A DNA stretch of 64,000 bases from Patagioenas fasciata (GCF_037038585.1 NW_027288577.1:1-64000), one strand, 5' to 3'. Counted from the first letter of the stretch, positions 41,576-53,564 are shown. Numbers and translations: made by a program. The notes: a model not told the origin generated them from the sequence alone.

Positions 41576-42640
41576 AGAAAGGTACTATAGAAAGGGAGAA
41601 ACTTTCCAGTCCTGAGGACAGTCAAGCACTGGAAACTGTTTCCCAGGAGTGCGCACTCACTCTGTCCCAGAAAGTGACCAAGATGTGTTTGGTCAAGCCC
41701 TAGTAATCTGGTCTGACCCTGCTTTGAGCGGGAGGTTGGTCAAAACATTTCCTGTCAACACATTGAGCCTGAATGACGCTGTCCTTTCATCCCCTTCATG
41801 TTTTCAGTTTAGACAAAGCTCTCAGGTGCTCCCTGACCACAGGAATAATTCACATGAGGTGCAGGGCTGCTTTACAAGTGCCCTAAACAGCCCTGACCAC
41901 AACTTTTGCATCACTTTTCCTTTGCCCCAACCCAGGGTCTTTTTTGCTGTCCTAATTCCCTTGCAGAAAGAACTGCCCATATTGCTAACCCTTTCAGGGC
42001 AGGTTGTTCAAGAGGTGTCAGCATCCATGTACAGAGTCTGCACATCAGCCAGACAGCAAAGCCACCATTACAGAAATGGAGACGAGGCTCTTGACCAGCT
42101 CCTTGAACCCAGATATCAGCGTGACATGTCTGCTGAGACTGCAGGGAACACCTGAACTGTAAGTGCAGAGCATATGAGTCCTCGATGGGTGACTTGTCTC
42201 CTGATCCAGGTGGTGCTTTAGGCTGTGAAGAGAATCAAAACCAGCCATTTGACTGGGGTAGTTCCATTTTACAGGTGTCACACAGGGCAGATGAAGGGAG
42301 CTCAGAACTCCAGACTCTGCTGCACAGCTGGGACTGCAGAGACTGGAAATGCAGGTGACAGTGTGTGTCAGTGCACACCACATAAAGATTCTGGCTTCCT
42401 TTGTGCCTTTGTACCAAAGCTCAGCCTGCTCAGATTTTGAAAGGATTGCTCCAAACCCCTGTGTCCCAAATCTCTACAACTGTCTCTCCTCAACAGCCTT
42501 TTACCCCAGGAAGGGGAAAACTGCCAATGCAGGCACCAAACCAATGCCCAACCTGCCTGGAGAGCCAGGACAGTTGTGCCACACAACAGCAGCCTCTGAG
42601 GGAAGCTGGAGGTGATGGAATTGAAATGGTTTCAACCCAA

Positions 42641-42790
42641 ATCATAGAACTGTAGAATCATTTAGGCTGGAAAAGACCCTTAAGAACATGGAGTCCAACC
42701 ATAAATCAAACACTGTCAAGCTCACCACTAAACCATATCCAAAAGTGCCACATCTCCACATGTTTTAAATACCTCCAGCAATGGAAGCTC
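42641..42790 (-). mobile_element. CR1 LINE 3' fragment
   Basis: Plus strand ATCATAGAACTGTAGAATCA, TTTAGGCTGGAAAAGACCCT, TAAGAACATGGAGTCCAACC and on to TTTTAAATACCTCCAGCAAT. This is the reverse complement of a CR1 3' end. Confidence 0.88.
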
Positions 42791-44446
42791 CAGTCCTGAG
42801 CTGGCAGGACACCATTGGCTGCAGTTGGGCATAAGATACTGGTCATGACTGTGAGTTCAGCCCTCGCTGGCAGAATGTCTCACACCCTCACTGAGGAGGG
42901 CAGGGGGTTGGGAGATGGGAGCACGTTTCAGTTTCCAGATCCCAGCACAGAGCCCAAACCATCCTGCCCTTGAACTCTGGCATCCCATTTCCTGAGATGC
43001 AAAGCTGGTGGCCTTCTGAGGATAATCAGGTTAAAAGGCATGAGAAGTCCTTCAAATGTCTGTGTAACTTATCTAGACACAGGGGTAACTCACCAGGTCT
43101 TTACAGCATTTCACTCGGCATCAGTTTTGACATAATGGGTGCTGTCCTGTGACTGCCCTTTCTGCACAAATGATCATAAAAACACAACCATTAAGTAAGA
43201 CATGGCCATAGGGGGCTGTTATGGACAAGAAAGCTCACCATGAACTCTGCAGAGAGCAAAGAAGTTTATTATTATCACCATGAAGAACCAAGAAGCTCAA
43301 GGCCTCTTCTGAAGAGTGGGAGGCCCTGAGCAGCCGTGATTGGCCATGTGTAGGTGTGGGAGAGGGTCAGGGCATGTCAGGGAGAAGCAATGAGATGGCT
43401 GATGGCTTCAGTGAACCCTTCCAGCCATGTCTGAGCCCAGAAATGGAAAGCAGTTGATGTCTGCAGGTGGAGGAGGAACAGGAGGAAGATTTTCCTGGGA
43501 ATATGGAAGGAAGAAAGGCCTCTCTTGGGCTACTCATGTATGGCAGTGCCATTTGCATGCTGTGGGCATGGCTGTGCCTGGGAGATGGGGAATGGCTGCT
43601 GCTGGGGTGTTTGTGCTCAGTCATGGCCCATGAGCTGACCCTGCTCTGCTCCTCTCTTACACTGCCCACACTTGGATGGTCCTCAGGAATCATCCATGAG
43701 CCTGGTAGATCCATGAACCTCCTGGAGTGGTGGGTATGGATCCAAATAGGGGATTCAAGCAAGTGTGGGACTGGGACATTGACGTGATTGGTGACCATTG
43801 CCAGGTGTATGAAAGAAGCTGGGTGAGTTGTGAAGAACTCACAGGCATTTGCAGCTCCACAGAAAACCACAGCCTTGCAGTTAAAGCAACAGCAATTGAC
43901 ATAAAACCCACCCCCAAAGCATGAAACACTCACAGTGACCACAGGAAAAGCCTTGTAAAACATTTGAGAAAAATCTACCAGTTCCCAGGGGTCAGGGCTC
44001 ACCCATTGTGATGATGAACAAGCATCAAGGGCTGACATGGCATCAGAGCCACCTCCACATGGCCCTCACCACCTGTAACCAGTGTCTCCAATTCTTTCCT
44101 TCACCAGCCTCCAGGGACAGGGACCTGCACTGGTTGTTTCCTTCACAGCTGTGTTAGCAATGGCCCTTCATGGGGTCCCACACAGCCTCAGAAACTTGGG
44201 GTTTGCTTCTGCCTTTCACTTCATTAGAGATTTGTTTGTTGTTTCAGCATCTGCAGTTCAGGATCATGGCAGCAGAGGGCTCATTAACATCTGAAATGCT
44301 CTTACAAGGCAAGGCTCTGTGCATCTTTTTCCTAAAGGCTTCAAGTCTGTTGTTGATGATTAGAGAGATTTCAGAAATAGTAAAACAGAGGGCATTTCCA
44401 TAATAAATAGCAATAAAGCTAAATTTCTTCTATTTCCTTCCATGAA
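42791..44446. other. Unplaced intergenic DNA between units B and C, no gene seen
   Basis: No copy elsewhere in the window and no domain recognised. A TGTTATGGACAAGAAAGCTC start followed by GTTTATTATTATC (43217-43280) is faintly LTR-like but unsupported. A long open frame on the minus strand (43367-44038) has no recognisable motif. Confidence 0.4.
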
Positions 44447-44492
44447 TGAATGAATTAATGAATGAATGAATAAATAAATAAATAAATAAATA
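44447..44492. repeat. (GAAT)n/(AAAT)n microsatellite
   Basis: GAATGAATGAATTAATGAATGAATGAATAAATAAATAAAT and further AAAT units. Confidence 0.95.
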
Positions 44493-44924
44493 AGAAGTAT
44501 GTTGACACCTTCCTTTGCTTTGGATCTTTGTCTTCAGTTCTTCTTATTTTAATTTTCATTGACATTAGCTGACATACAATGAGCTTACAAGCAAGAAGCC
44601 AAGATCATTTTGTGTCTTGCATAGCGCCCCATGCTCTCTGAACATGCCCTGCCCAGGACTCCTCACACGTTGCCCAGAGTGAGTCACACTGAGGTGTTGG
44701 CTGGTTCACTGGCTGAGATGTTGGTTTAGATGGTCACCTACAGCACAGGTGGATCCTGCCCCATGATTGTCTCCCCTGCTCCAGTTAGAAACAAAGCCCA
44801 ACATCACCATGGGATCATAAGAGAACTGAGGTTGAAGGGACCTCAGGAGTCTGCAGTCCAACCTGTCAGAAACTGGGTCACACCAAGGTGTTCAAGCCTT
44901 GATTCAATCAGAGCTTTAGCAGGA
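44493..44924 (+). repeat. Fragment of the unit core in unit-A orientation
   Basis: Matches about 9690-10115 on the same strand (TTGTCTTCAGTTC, CATTGACATTAGCTGACAT, GCATAGCGCCCCATGC and the old CR1 tail TCATAAGAGAACTGAGGTTG). The rest of unit C runs in unit-B orientation, so this piece is inverted relative to its neighbours. Confidence 0.75.
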
Positions 44925-45482
44925 CTAAAGAAGTGATCATCCCTTTGTACTCAGCACTGGTGAGGCCGCACCTTGAATCCTGGGGTCAGTTTTAGGCCCC
45001 TCATGGCAAGGAAGACATTGAGGTGCTGGAGAGAGTTCAGAGGAGGGTGACAAGGCTGGTGAAGGGTCTGGAGCACCAGTCTTATGAGGAGCGGTTGAGG
45101 GAGCTGGGGCTGTTCAGCCTTGACAAAAGGAGGCTGAGGGGAGACCTTGTCACTCTCCACAACTACCTGAAAGGAGGTTTTATCATGATGGGTGTTGGTC
45201 TCTTCTCCCAAGTAGCAAGTGATAGGACAAGAGGAAATGGCCTCAAGTTGCACACGGGGAGGTTTAGATTGGATATTAGGAAAAAAGTTCTGAGGAGAAA
45301 GGGTTTAGAAGCAACGGAACAGACTGCTCAGTGAGGTTGCGAAGTCATCATCACTGAAGGTGTTTAAAAGACAGATAGATGGTGCTCTTAGGGACATGGT
45401 TTAGTGCCAGATTTAGGTTATGGTTGAACTCGATGATCTTAAGGGTCCCTTCCAACCACAATTATTCTATGATTCTATGATA
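44925..45482 (+). mobile_element. CR1 LINE, plus strand
   Basis: GGACTAAAGAAGTGATCATC, GAGGAGCGGTTGAGGGAGCT, TGTTCAGCCTTGACAAAAGG, then GGTTGAACTCGATGATCTTA and a clean 3' end ATTCTATGATTCTATGA. It is truncated at its 5' end and joined to older CR1 tail sequence. Confidence 0.92.
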
Positions 45483-46064
45483 AGTCATTTTGGATATTTT
45501 CTTTCTCAGAGGACCATGCAACCTCCCTGAGAGCCAGGACTTTTCTGAGGGGTTGGAGAGATGTCTCACGGTCACACCAGCCAGTTCCACCAGCACCTGT
45601 CTGTCTCTTCCCAGACCAAACCTTTTCTCCATATCCCAACCTTCCAGGCAAATTTCTGGAACACAGCAAATGTTGTCCAGGTCCTCTGGGCCTGTTCAGA
45701 AGAGAGCAGCAGGCCAACATGTTGATGGGCTCTCTGTGCACCTCAAAGCTTTCCTGACCATTTTTCTCACTGCCCCACTTGCATCGAACCTTTCTGATCC
45801 TTAAGCTGTGGATGATGGGATTGAGCAGGGAAGTGGGCATGATGCAAAAAAAACCCTGTGTCAAACTGTCTTGGGAGAGCTGTTCTGGGCATCCCACAGT
45901 CAAGGACGAGGGTGCTGGCACAGGTGAGGTGAGAGGTCCAGGTGGAGAAGGCCTTGTGCTTGTCTACACTGGGATAAAGAGCAGTGATGCATTCATCTGA
46001 TTGCCCATGTGAACAGGAAGCGGACCAGTGGCTCTAAAATGCCTTCCAGCCAGTTCTTTACCCA
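45483..46064. other. Unplaced intergenic DNA, no gene seen
   Basis: No recognised coding sequence. GCCTTCCAGCCAGTTCTTTACCCA near 46040 may already be CR1 ORF2 sequence. Confidence 0.4.
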
Positions 46065-46315
46065 TTGCAGATACACCATCCAGGCCAGGAGCTGCAGCTT
46101 CTCCAGGAGATGCTGTGGGATATGGTGTCAAAGGCTTTACTGCAGTCTAAGGACACAACACCCACAGCCTGTGTGGCGGATTCACTCCCCACCACAGACT
46201 TTCCCTCATCTGCTCAGCCGGTCACCTTGTCATAGAAGGAGATCAGGCTGGTCAAGCAGGACCCGCCTTTCACAAAGCCATGCTGATTGGGCCCGATTGC
46301 TCGTCTCGTATGGGT
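46065..46315 (-). mobile_element. CR1 LINE ORF2 fragment (reverse transcriptase)
   Basis: The minus-strand translation gives QHGFVKGGSCLTSLISFYDK, then after a degraded stretch Val-Val-Ser-Leu-Asp-Cys-Ser-Lys-Ala-Phe-Asp-Thr-Ile-Ser-His-Ser-Ile. This is the conserved CR1 reverse transcriptase core (QHGF...SCLTNL...DFSKAFDTVSH). Frameshifts are present and the catalytic FADD block is absent. Confidence 0.88.
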
Positions 46316-46892
46316 GACCTCACAGTCCTTTCCCAGCCATGTTCCTGCTGTTGGCCTATCCCCTGCAGAGGCAGAAGTGACCTCAAAGTCCCCTCCACAG
46401 CCATTGACTTCCTACTGGACTATGAGTTCCTGAGACACAAGTGACCACATGGCATCGTACCCAGCCATCACCCTCCTTGCGGTCCAGTGTGTGAGCAGAT
46501 AGAACTGAGCTGCTTTCATCAAATGTATCCAATAGATTTCCTATCAAGGGTTTGAGTGCAGAAACGTTCCTCAGAGGAGCTGCTTTATTTATTCTGGGGC
46601 ATTTTACATCTCTGCTTCTGACTCTTATTATTTTTCTCTTCTTCCTCTGTTTATTCTGATGTGAAAGAGCTCTCCAAGTAAAAGATTCATGGAATCCTAC
46701 AATATCGCAGGTTGGAAGAGACCCCTGAACACCATCTCTGTCCCACTGACCTTTATGGCACCCCAAGGAATAGCTGATAGCATTTGTTCTCCCTTGGGTT
46801 CATCTCACCACATGCACACAGTGGACATGTACATGATGTGTATGTTTGCAACTCAGCCGTACAGTGACAACATGGACTTTTGACCCAGTATT

Positions 46893-47275
46893 TCATAGAA
46901 TCATAAAATCTTTTGGGTTGGGAGGGGCGCACGAGGATTATGGAGTCCAGCTCCTGTCCCTGCACAGGACACCCCACAGGTCACCCCGTGTGTCTGAGGA
47001 CATTGTCTAGTCTCCTCTTGAACACTGTCAGGTTGGGGCCGTGACACCTCCCTGGGAGCCTGTTCAGTGTCCAGCACCTCTGGGTGAAGAACCTTTTCCT
47101 CATGTCCAACCTGTACCTCCTGGCACATCTTCTGCCATTCCCTTGGGTTCTGTCATTGGTCACCAGAGAGAAGAGATCAGTACCTTCCCTTCCTTCTCCC
47201 CTTGTGAGGAAGCTGTAGCCACCATGAGGTCTCCTTTTAGTCTTTTCTTCAGCTCTGAGGCTGAGAAACCCCTTG
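46893..47275 (-). mobile_element. CR1 LINE 3' region (unit C copy, longer)
   Basis: CATAGAATCATAAAATCTTT, GAGTCCAGCTCCTGTCCCTG, GGGTGAAGAACCTTTTCCTC, then CACCATGAGGTCTCCTTTTA. The same insertion as 7623-7745 and 33780-33900, but keeping about 380 bases of CR1. Confidence 0.9.
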
Positions 47276-50205
47276 GATTGATTTCTGAAGCAGAAAGGAG
47301 AGGCCATGACCTGCAGGCAATGGGAAGGGGGATCCTGTCCCTCACACACGGCTCAGGGCTCTTCCTGGGACCATGGGATGTGGGTGTGCAAGGCCCAGGG
47401 AAGGACAACACTGGGACAACAACTTCCAGCTTCCCCATGGGGCTGCAAGGAAGGAACGAGGCCCCAGTGCCATGAGGACAACATGGCTTCTCCTGGGCCT
47501 CAGTGGCAGAGACAGCTGCCATGGCCAAGGGGACAGAGACCTGGGTTCTGTGGGTCCCTTCCAGCCTTGCCAGCGCCCTTTGCCATCTCCACCACAGGCT
47601 GTTCCACACGGTCCTACCCCTGCCCCTCTTTCCCTGCAGGCTGCAGACACCCATCTCGCTTCCCCACCTGCTCTCACCCCAGCATTTCTGCACCTTCACT
47701 GCTGTGTCTGCACCCTCACTGGCTGCTCTTGGAACACAAACCATGGGCTGATCCAGCTCCCTCTGGGTGAGCTCTTGCACCACAGCACTGCCCTTCCACT
47801 GACATTTCTTCCTCTGATATCCAGTCCTCACTTTCCAAACTGCACTATGTGATATTTTTTTCCCTCTTCTGCTTTTTCCCACTACAAAGGAATACTCAGC
47901 CACCTCAGAAACTGCCCTTCATGCAGGGAACCCAACCCATTAGGCTTCTTGTGGTCTTTTACCTGACAGAAGACAAGTAACCTCACCATGATCTTATAAA
48001 TCCCAGGACTGCTGCTGTTCTTTCAGTTTCTCTGACAGACATGACCATGTTCCTGCTGCTGTCCCGTCATGTACTCAGGTGGGATGGACATGACAACCCA
48101 TCTCCAAGGCCTCTTCCCGGGTAGGGCCTGTGAGCACTTAGGGAGAGGCTCTTTCCCAGTCATGTCTCTGCTGCTGGGCTGTCACCTCCAGAGACAGAAC
48201 TGACCTCACTGCCCCTTCACAGCCACACGCTTCTGTCTGGATTATGAGTGTCTGAGACACAACTGACCTCATAATACCATAACCATCCATCACCGTTTGG
48301 TCCAGGACCCTATCAGAAAACAGTATGATTGTTTTATCAAGTTTATCAAATATATTCTCTACTAGTAATTTGAGGGGAAAAATACTCTTCTGAGGAACCG
48401 TTGTATTTATGTTGACACCTTTAGAACTCCTTTTCTGTCTCTTATTCTTTTTGTTTTTCCTCTGCCTATTCTGTCTTCAAAATCCTCTTCAAGGGAAAGA
48501 TTCATTGAATCGCAGAATAACTTGAGGTTTGAAGAGAGCCCTTGCCTCACTTGTCTCACTGTCCTGCTCCAGGCAGGGTGACCAGGTGAGGTTCAAGGGT
48601 TCAGGGTGCACTTGTCACATCATACAGAGGGAGAATAAAGACATTCAGCAGTGTTGGCCCAAGCGCTGGTTCCTGAGGGATTGCACTGGTAACTGGCTAC
48701 ACTGAGCGCTTTATATCACTGATGACATTTGGCTCGATTGTCCAGCCAACCTCCCACCCAGCTTCCAGTTCTCCAGCCCAGAGATCACTGATCTGGCTAC
48801 TAGGACACCTTGGAACACCATGTCTGTGACCTTGTAAAATTCCAGGCATCGAGGCAGGCTGACCAGCCATTAATTCTCCTTCATGCTTTTCTTGCAGAAG
48901 GGTTTGACATTTGCTTTTTCCGAGGGCCTCGGAACCCTTCTGACTGTTTTGTCACTTTTGAGAGCACAATCCAGAATCACAGGCAAGGGTGGCAGAGCAG
49001 AATGGAGCACTTGCAATGATCCTGTCCAGGGCAGCTGAGATGAATCTCACTGGGGCAGTGAGGTTTGTTCCTGGAGTCACACACAGAAATGTCAGGTTCT
49101 GTCAAGCATCCATGTCTGACCTGGACTCGTGTACTCCTTCTGTACCCAGGGGTGCTCAGAGACAGTGTCTGTCCCTTTTACACATAGAGGCTGTAGTCTC
49201 AGTTTCTCTCTGGCCTCCTGTGACCACTCCCAAAGGATGGGAGGCACCTCAGCCCTGTCGTGTGTCAGCTGCTGTGCACCCATCTGAGATGTCCCGCGTC
49301 ATGGGGAATGGACACGGGGATCACAGCTGGAGGATGCACAACCCAATGCTGCATCCAGGTGGTTTCTCAAAGGATGTTTCTTCCAATATGAAGTGACCTC
49401 AAGAGCTTGTTTGTGCCACAGGCATTCATGGAATCCCCAAGAACAGCTGCTGATGTTTGTCCTCACTTTGGTTCATCACACCTCACATACATGATGTGCG
49501 TGCTCACATCTCATCTGTACAATGCAAATGTGGATTTCTGACCTGCTCATTCAGTGTCCATCCATGGAGGGAAGAGCTGTGATCTGGGGAGAGAGGCCAG
49601 GGCTGGAAATGGTGGTTATGAGGGGCGTGACGATGCCCTGAGACAGCTTCTGAGGGGTGTCCAGTGCACAGGGGCACAGCCCAGCCCCTGCTCTGCTGGT
49701 CCTGCAGGTCTCTGGCAGGAGGCCTGGCTGTGAGAGGACACTGCTGTGTGCCAGCCCTACACACACACTCTGTTCAGATGTACAATGGTGTTTGAATCTG
49801 TGGTCACATTTGTGGGCATGTTCTTGAGATAACCTTTAGAAGAAGACCTAAACCTTCTGGCCCTTCCCATAGGAGATCACCTTTCTATCTGGAAAGGCTG
49901 TTGTGAGGCCACCTCTGTGACACAAGTGCCCATTGCCTGTCCCTGCCTGCGCTCACAGCACTGACACACAGCAGGATGGGGACCAAGCTGCCAGAGCACT
50001 CAGGCCTTGCACCAACACAAGGGATGAGAAGTAGACTGTGGGAGTGGAACCAAAACAGCTCTGGAAGAACAAGCGCTGGTGCTCCCTGGCAGGGCTGCCA
50101 GGCTGGACTCTTTTCCCCTCCACCCATGGACACAGAAACTGTCCCTGCAGCAAAAAATAGGCCTTCCAGGAAGAATCTCAGAGGAAAAAAATCACTGCAG
50201 AGCCC
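47276..50205. other. Unit C 3' flank, no gene seen
   Basis: Diverged copy of 33900-37250 without the CR1 at 35281. The matching empty site lies around 49095, between TGTCAGGTTCTGTCAAGC and later flank sequence. About 49500-50240 matches the 3' flank of the OR at 60435 in inverted orientation. Open frames are not shared with the other copies. Confidence 0.5.
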
Positions 50206-50211
50206 TTTATT
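50206..50211 (-). promoter_or_regulatory. Polyadenylation signal AATAAA of the OR at 50344
   Basis: Minus-strand AATAAA in TTTAAACAAAATAAAGGGCT, about 135 bases past the stop. It aligns with TTTAAGCAAAATAAAGGATC after the OR at 60435. Confidence 0.6.
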
Positions 50212-50343
50212 TTGTTTAAATACACAGAGAACATGACTAAATATTGATACAACCAGTGGGTTGCAAACAAAAAGCAGAAAATGAATTACAAAGGGGATGA
50301 ACAAAATATCATGACTAACTAAAAAATGAACACCACCAACACA

Positions 50344-51240
50344 CTAAGAATCCTTGAGCTCCCGGTTCCTCATGCTGTAGATGAGGGGGTTCACTGCTGG
50401 AGGCACCACTGAGTACAGAACAGACACCACCAGATCCAGGGATGGGGAGGAGATGGAGGGGGGGTTCAGGCAGGCAAACATGGCAGTGCTGAGAAACAGG
50501 GTGACCACGGCCAGGTGACGGAGGCAGGTGGAAAAGGCTTTGTGCCGTCCCTGCTCAGAGGGGATCCTCACCACAGCCCTGAAGATCTGCACATAGGACA
50601 GCACAACAAAAATGAAACACATAGAAAATAAACAGGCACTAACCAAAAGCAGCCTAAATTCCCTGAGGTAGGAGTGTGAGCAGGAGAGCTTGAGGATCTG
50701 GGGAATTTCACAGAAGAACTGGCCCAGGGCATTGCCCTTGCACAGTGGCAGTGAAAATGTATTGGCCGTGTGCAGCAGAGCAGTGAGAAACCCAGTGGCC
50801 CAGGCAGCTGCTGCCATGTGGACACAAGTTCTGCTGCCCAGGAGGGTCCCGTAGTGCAGGGGTTTGCAGATGGCAACGTAGCGGTCGTAGGACATGATGG
50901 TGAGCATAGAGTATTCTGCTATTATCAGGAACACAAATGAAAAGAGCTGTGCAGCACATCCTAAAAAGGAGATGGTCCTGGTGTCCCAGAGGGAACTGGC
51001 CATGGATTTGGGGAGAGTGGTGGAGATGCAGCCCAGGTCCAGGAGAGAGAGGTTGAGCAGGAAGAAGTACATGGGGGTGTGGAGGTGCTGGTCCCAGGCT
51101 ATGGTGGTGATGATGAGGCCGTTGCCCAGGAGGGCAGCCAGGTAGATGCCCAGGAAGAGCCAGAAGTGCAAGAGCTGCAGCTCCCGTGTGTCTGTGAACG
51201 CCAGGAGGAGGAACTGGGTGATGGAGCTGCTGTTGGACAT
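50344..51240 (-). CDS. OR14-like olfactory receptor with shortened C-terminal tail
   Basis: A 298-residue odorant receptor in one coding exon. Marks are sequon Asn3 (MSNSSS), Asn40, PMYFF at 56-60, Cys95, MSYDRY at 116-121, ECL2 cysteines 167, 177 and 187, KAFSTC at 234-239 and NPLIY at 284-288. A TAG follows RNRELKDS, so the reading frame ends about 12 residues before the 310-residue copies and most of the cytoplasmic helix-8 region is missing. Homology to the sister 3' flank resumes further downstream. TM3 and TM5 carry many substitutions (LFSFVFLIIAEYSML; LLLVSACLFSMCFIFVVLSY), as expected of ligand-site change. The start is at 51240, with acceptor AG at 51265-51264 on the minus strand (CTCATTGCACAG) and 23 bases of leader. 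It could be functional or mildly damaged. Confidence 0.93.
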   Translation of the reverse strand: MSNSSSITQFLLLAFTDTRELQLLHFWLFLGIYLAALLGNGLIITTIAWDQHLHTPMYFFLLNLSLLDLGCISTTLPKSMASSLWDTRTISFLGCAAQLFSFVFLIIAEYSMLTIMSYDRYVAICKPLHYGTLLGSRTCVHMAAAAWATGFLTALLHTANTFSLPLCKGNALGQFFCEIPQILKLSCSHSYLREFRLLLVSACLFSMCFIFVVLSYVQIFRAVVRIPSEQGRHKAFSTCLRHLAVVTLFLSTAMFACLNPPSISSPSLDLVVSVLYSVVPPAVNPLIYSMRNRELKDS

Positions 51241-51265
51241 TTGCTGCCTGTGGGCATGAGGACCT

Positions 51266-53564
51266 GTGCAATGAGGAAAAGATTGTGACAAGTTAGAGGA
51301 GACTTCTCTGGGAAAAACCAAAGCCATTTCCTATAGACCCCCCTACCCCATCACATACAGAGACACTTTTCTTTTCCAGTAGAACGTCCTGACTGGAGCC
51401 CTCGTTGGTGCTTGATGAGTGTTCAATGAAGAGCAGGGTCTCTGTCCAGGGGCTCTTGAAAAGTCAGCCTGACCCTGTGTGATTGAGTGGGGCAGGGGCC
51501 AGTCCTGAGGTTCAGCTTTGTCAGCTGGAACCGCTCCTGGTGCAGAAGGGACTGTCAGCATCTGTATCCCCAGGCCTGAGAAACTGAGTTGGAGAGGTTT
51601 GGTGTTTCTCCAGCTCCTTCTCCCCTCCCACCCTGGGGAGTGTTGTTGGGTGTCAGAAACCCTCAGCATTTCTGCTGCACTCAGCGAGAACAGAGCGAGT
51701 CCTGTGAGACCAGAGGATGCCTGTAGGTCAGTGCAGAGTGAGGGCAGCTGGTCTGTCCCTCTGTCTTGCTCCAGCTGCCCTGGGCTGGCACCTTTCTGAG
51801 ATGGAGCCTGATCACACTCCCATGTTACCCTGAAAAGCCACCAGGCACTGCTGAGAGCAGAGGGAGCCAACTCAGACCATGGCACGGCTCACCCTTTCCC
51901 AAGGTCTCGGCACTCCACATTTAGCCCTGGACACACGGCTCATTTCACAAACTCAACAACATTTTTGCTGTTGTAGCATCTCTGTGCATTTACATGGGGC
52001 TTTCAGATAACACAAGGATGCTGTAGGACAGGTTTGCATTCTAGGAAGAAACCTCACAGCTAGGAAGGAAATCTCAACGAGACAGTAAGGAATTCTGAAG
52101 ATGGCATTTGATTCAGGGAGACTCACCTCATTCCCCAGCCCCACAGACTGCATTCCCCACACCCCACAGGTCAGAGCAAAGCTGGGAGACGTGTTCCCAT
52201 GGACACACCTGCAGGAAAGGACCCACAAGATCAGGCTGTGACTCTGCAGCTGAAACTGCCATCCCCAGAGAGCCTGAGAGCAAGAACAAGATCCCAACAG
52301 CAGTGACCCAGAGCAGGGGAGCAAGAAGGACAATGCGGTGAGGGTGGGTGTGAGAGAGGCCAGGGCAGAGGCAGCCGGGCACTCAGACAGCGCCACCCTT
52401 CCCCAGCTGTGCAGCCACCTCCCAGACACCAACATTGCCGGGCAGCTGCTCTCAGCCCCTGTGCTCTGCAGAGGAACTGGAGCTCTGGCTGCACAGGAGC
52501 TGCTTCATGCCTTGGAGCGCCCGGCCCTGAGGGCAGAAGCTTTGCTGGGTGGGAGAGGAGGCCAGGGGGCTGCTCACAAGAGGGATCTGCACTGCAGGGG
52601 ATCACAGGGACTTTTCTCTGTTCTCCCTCCCATAGAATTCCTGGCTTAATTTCCTCTCATTTCTGATCATTCTCCCCCTTGGAGGTGTTTCCCTGTCCAT
52701 GTCTCTTCCCTGTCAGTGCTCACAGACCCCATCCCACCCTCTGTGCCCTCCCCCTGGCCCTACAGATCCTGCCTGTTCACAGGGCACTGCCTGGGGGCAT
52801 CTTCTTGTTTGCAGGTTGGAAAAGAGGACAGGTCAGACTAGGCTGACGGGTCCAGCAAAGGTGAAGCAGGTGCTGTGCACAGGCAGAGGGGTGGTGAAGG
52901 GATGTTATGAGCCTTCTGGCAGATGTACTGATCACTCACAGTTGCAGTTCAGGAGTCTCAGTGACCTGTCTAAGCATGAGAGCTCATTTTTACTTTATCC
53001 TTTCCTGCACCCTCACCCCTTGGGATAGGAAACTGAAAAGAGAGACTCAGGAAAGCTCCTTTTCTGTCTGGTAATCCTTGCACTGATCTTGTCCTTGAGG
53101 CATCCCCTTGGAAAAATCTTGGGGTGATCTGGAGCTGTGAGCAGCCCTGACCCACAGAGCACCCTCTCCACAGCAGAAACACATTTCCTGCCCTATAGCG
53201 TTTGCTCCTTCATGTGACATCTTCTCCCCTCAGTATTGTTGGTCTCTCCCCGGGCAGGCTGAGCGCTGACCCTGGCAGGTGGCAGAGTCCCTGCCCCAGC
53301 ACAGCCCTGGGGTGCAGGGACCCTGCTCTGCAGGACAGCCCTGGGCACCCCTGGGAGCTCCCCCTGCAGTCACCCTCAGCAGAAGTTGCCATGATGCACT
53401 TTCCCCTTGATGGTGCCGCAGGGAAGCCCTGCTCTGGAGTGTGTTCTTCTCTACAACAGAGATACTGTGAGAGAGACCTGACAGATCCTGTAAATTGTGG
53501 GATGGATCATCTTTAGGGTCTCCCTCCAGGAAATGCAGCTGCATTGTCCTACAGCCAGAGACTT
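51266..53564 (-). other. Candidate intron of the OR at 50344
   Basis: About 2.3 kb between the acceptor and the GGTAAGT donor at 53566-53565. It is largely alignable with 2543-4060 (inverted) and 38454-39990. The part at 52100-52650 is strongly conserved among units A, B and C, and part of it recurs weakly upstream of the OR at 60435. Confidence 0.5.

Larger units (their letters stand above)
29373..42320 (-). repeat. Segmental duplication unit B (right arm of the inverted repeat)
   Basis: The inverted counterpart of unit A, about 13 kb, in the same orientation as unit C. It contains the full set of shared landmarks: CR1/MITE composite (30740-31573), GTTT tract, CR1 ends at 33780-33900 and 35281-36075, an OR pseudogene and its 5' flank. 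The left limit is the point, about 360 bases past the OR at 28078, where similarity to unit A stops. Confidence 0.9.
38429..42320. other. Unit B 5' flank of the OR pseudogene
   Basis: Collinear with 51241-55860 (unit C, offset about 13.5 kb) and inverted relative to 190-4062. The region around 39000-39430 (intron) is well conserved in all three units. The GGTAAGT donor present in the other units is not found at the expected place near 39990-40010, where the sequence diverges. Confidence 0.55.

Noticed and set aside
43217-43290. Possible LTR start (TGTTATGGAC...) with an AATAATAAAC-type signal
   Set aside because: No matching end, target duplication or second copy could be found by eye.
47160-47903. 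247-codon minus-strand frame in unit C
   Set aside because: It overlaps a CR1 tail, is not kept as one frame in units A and B, and has no motif.
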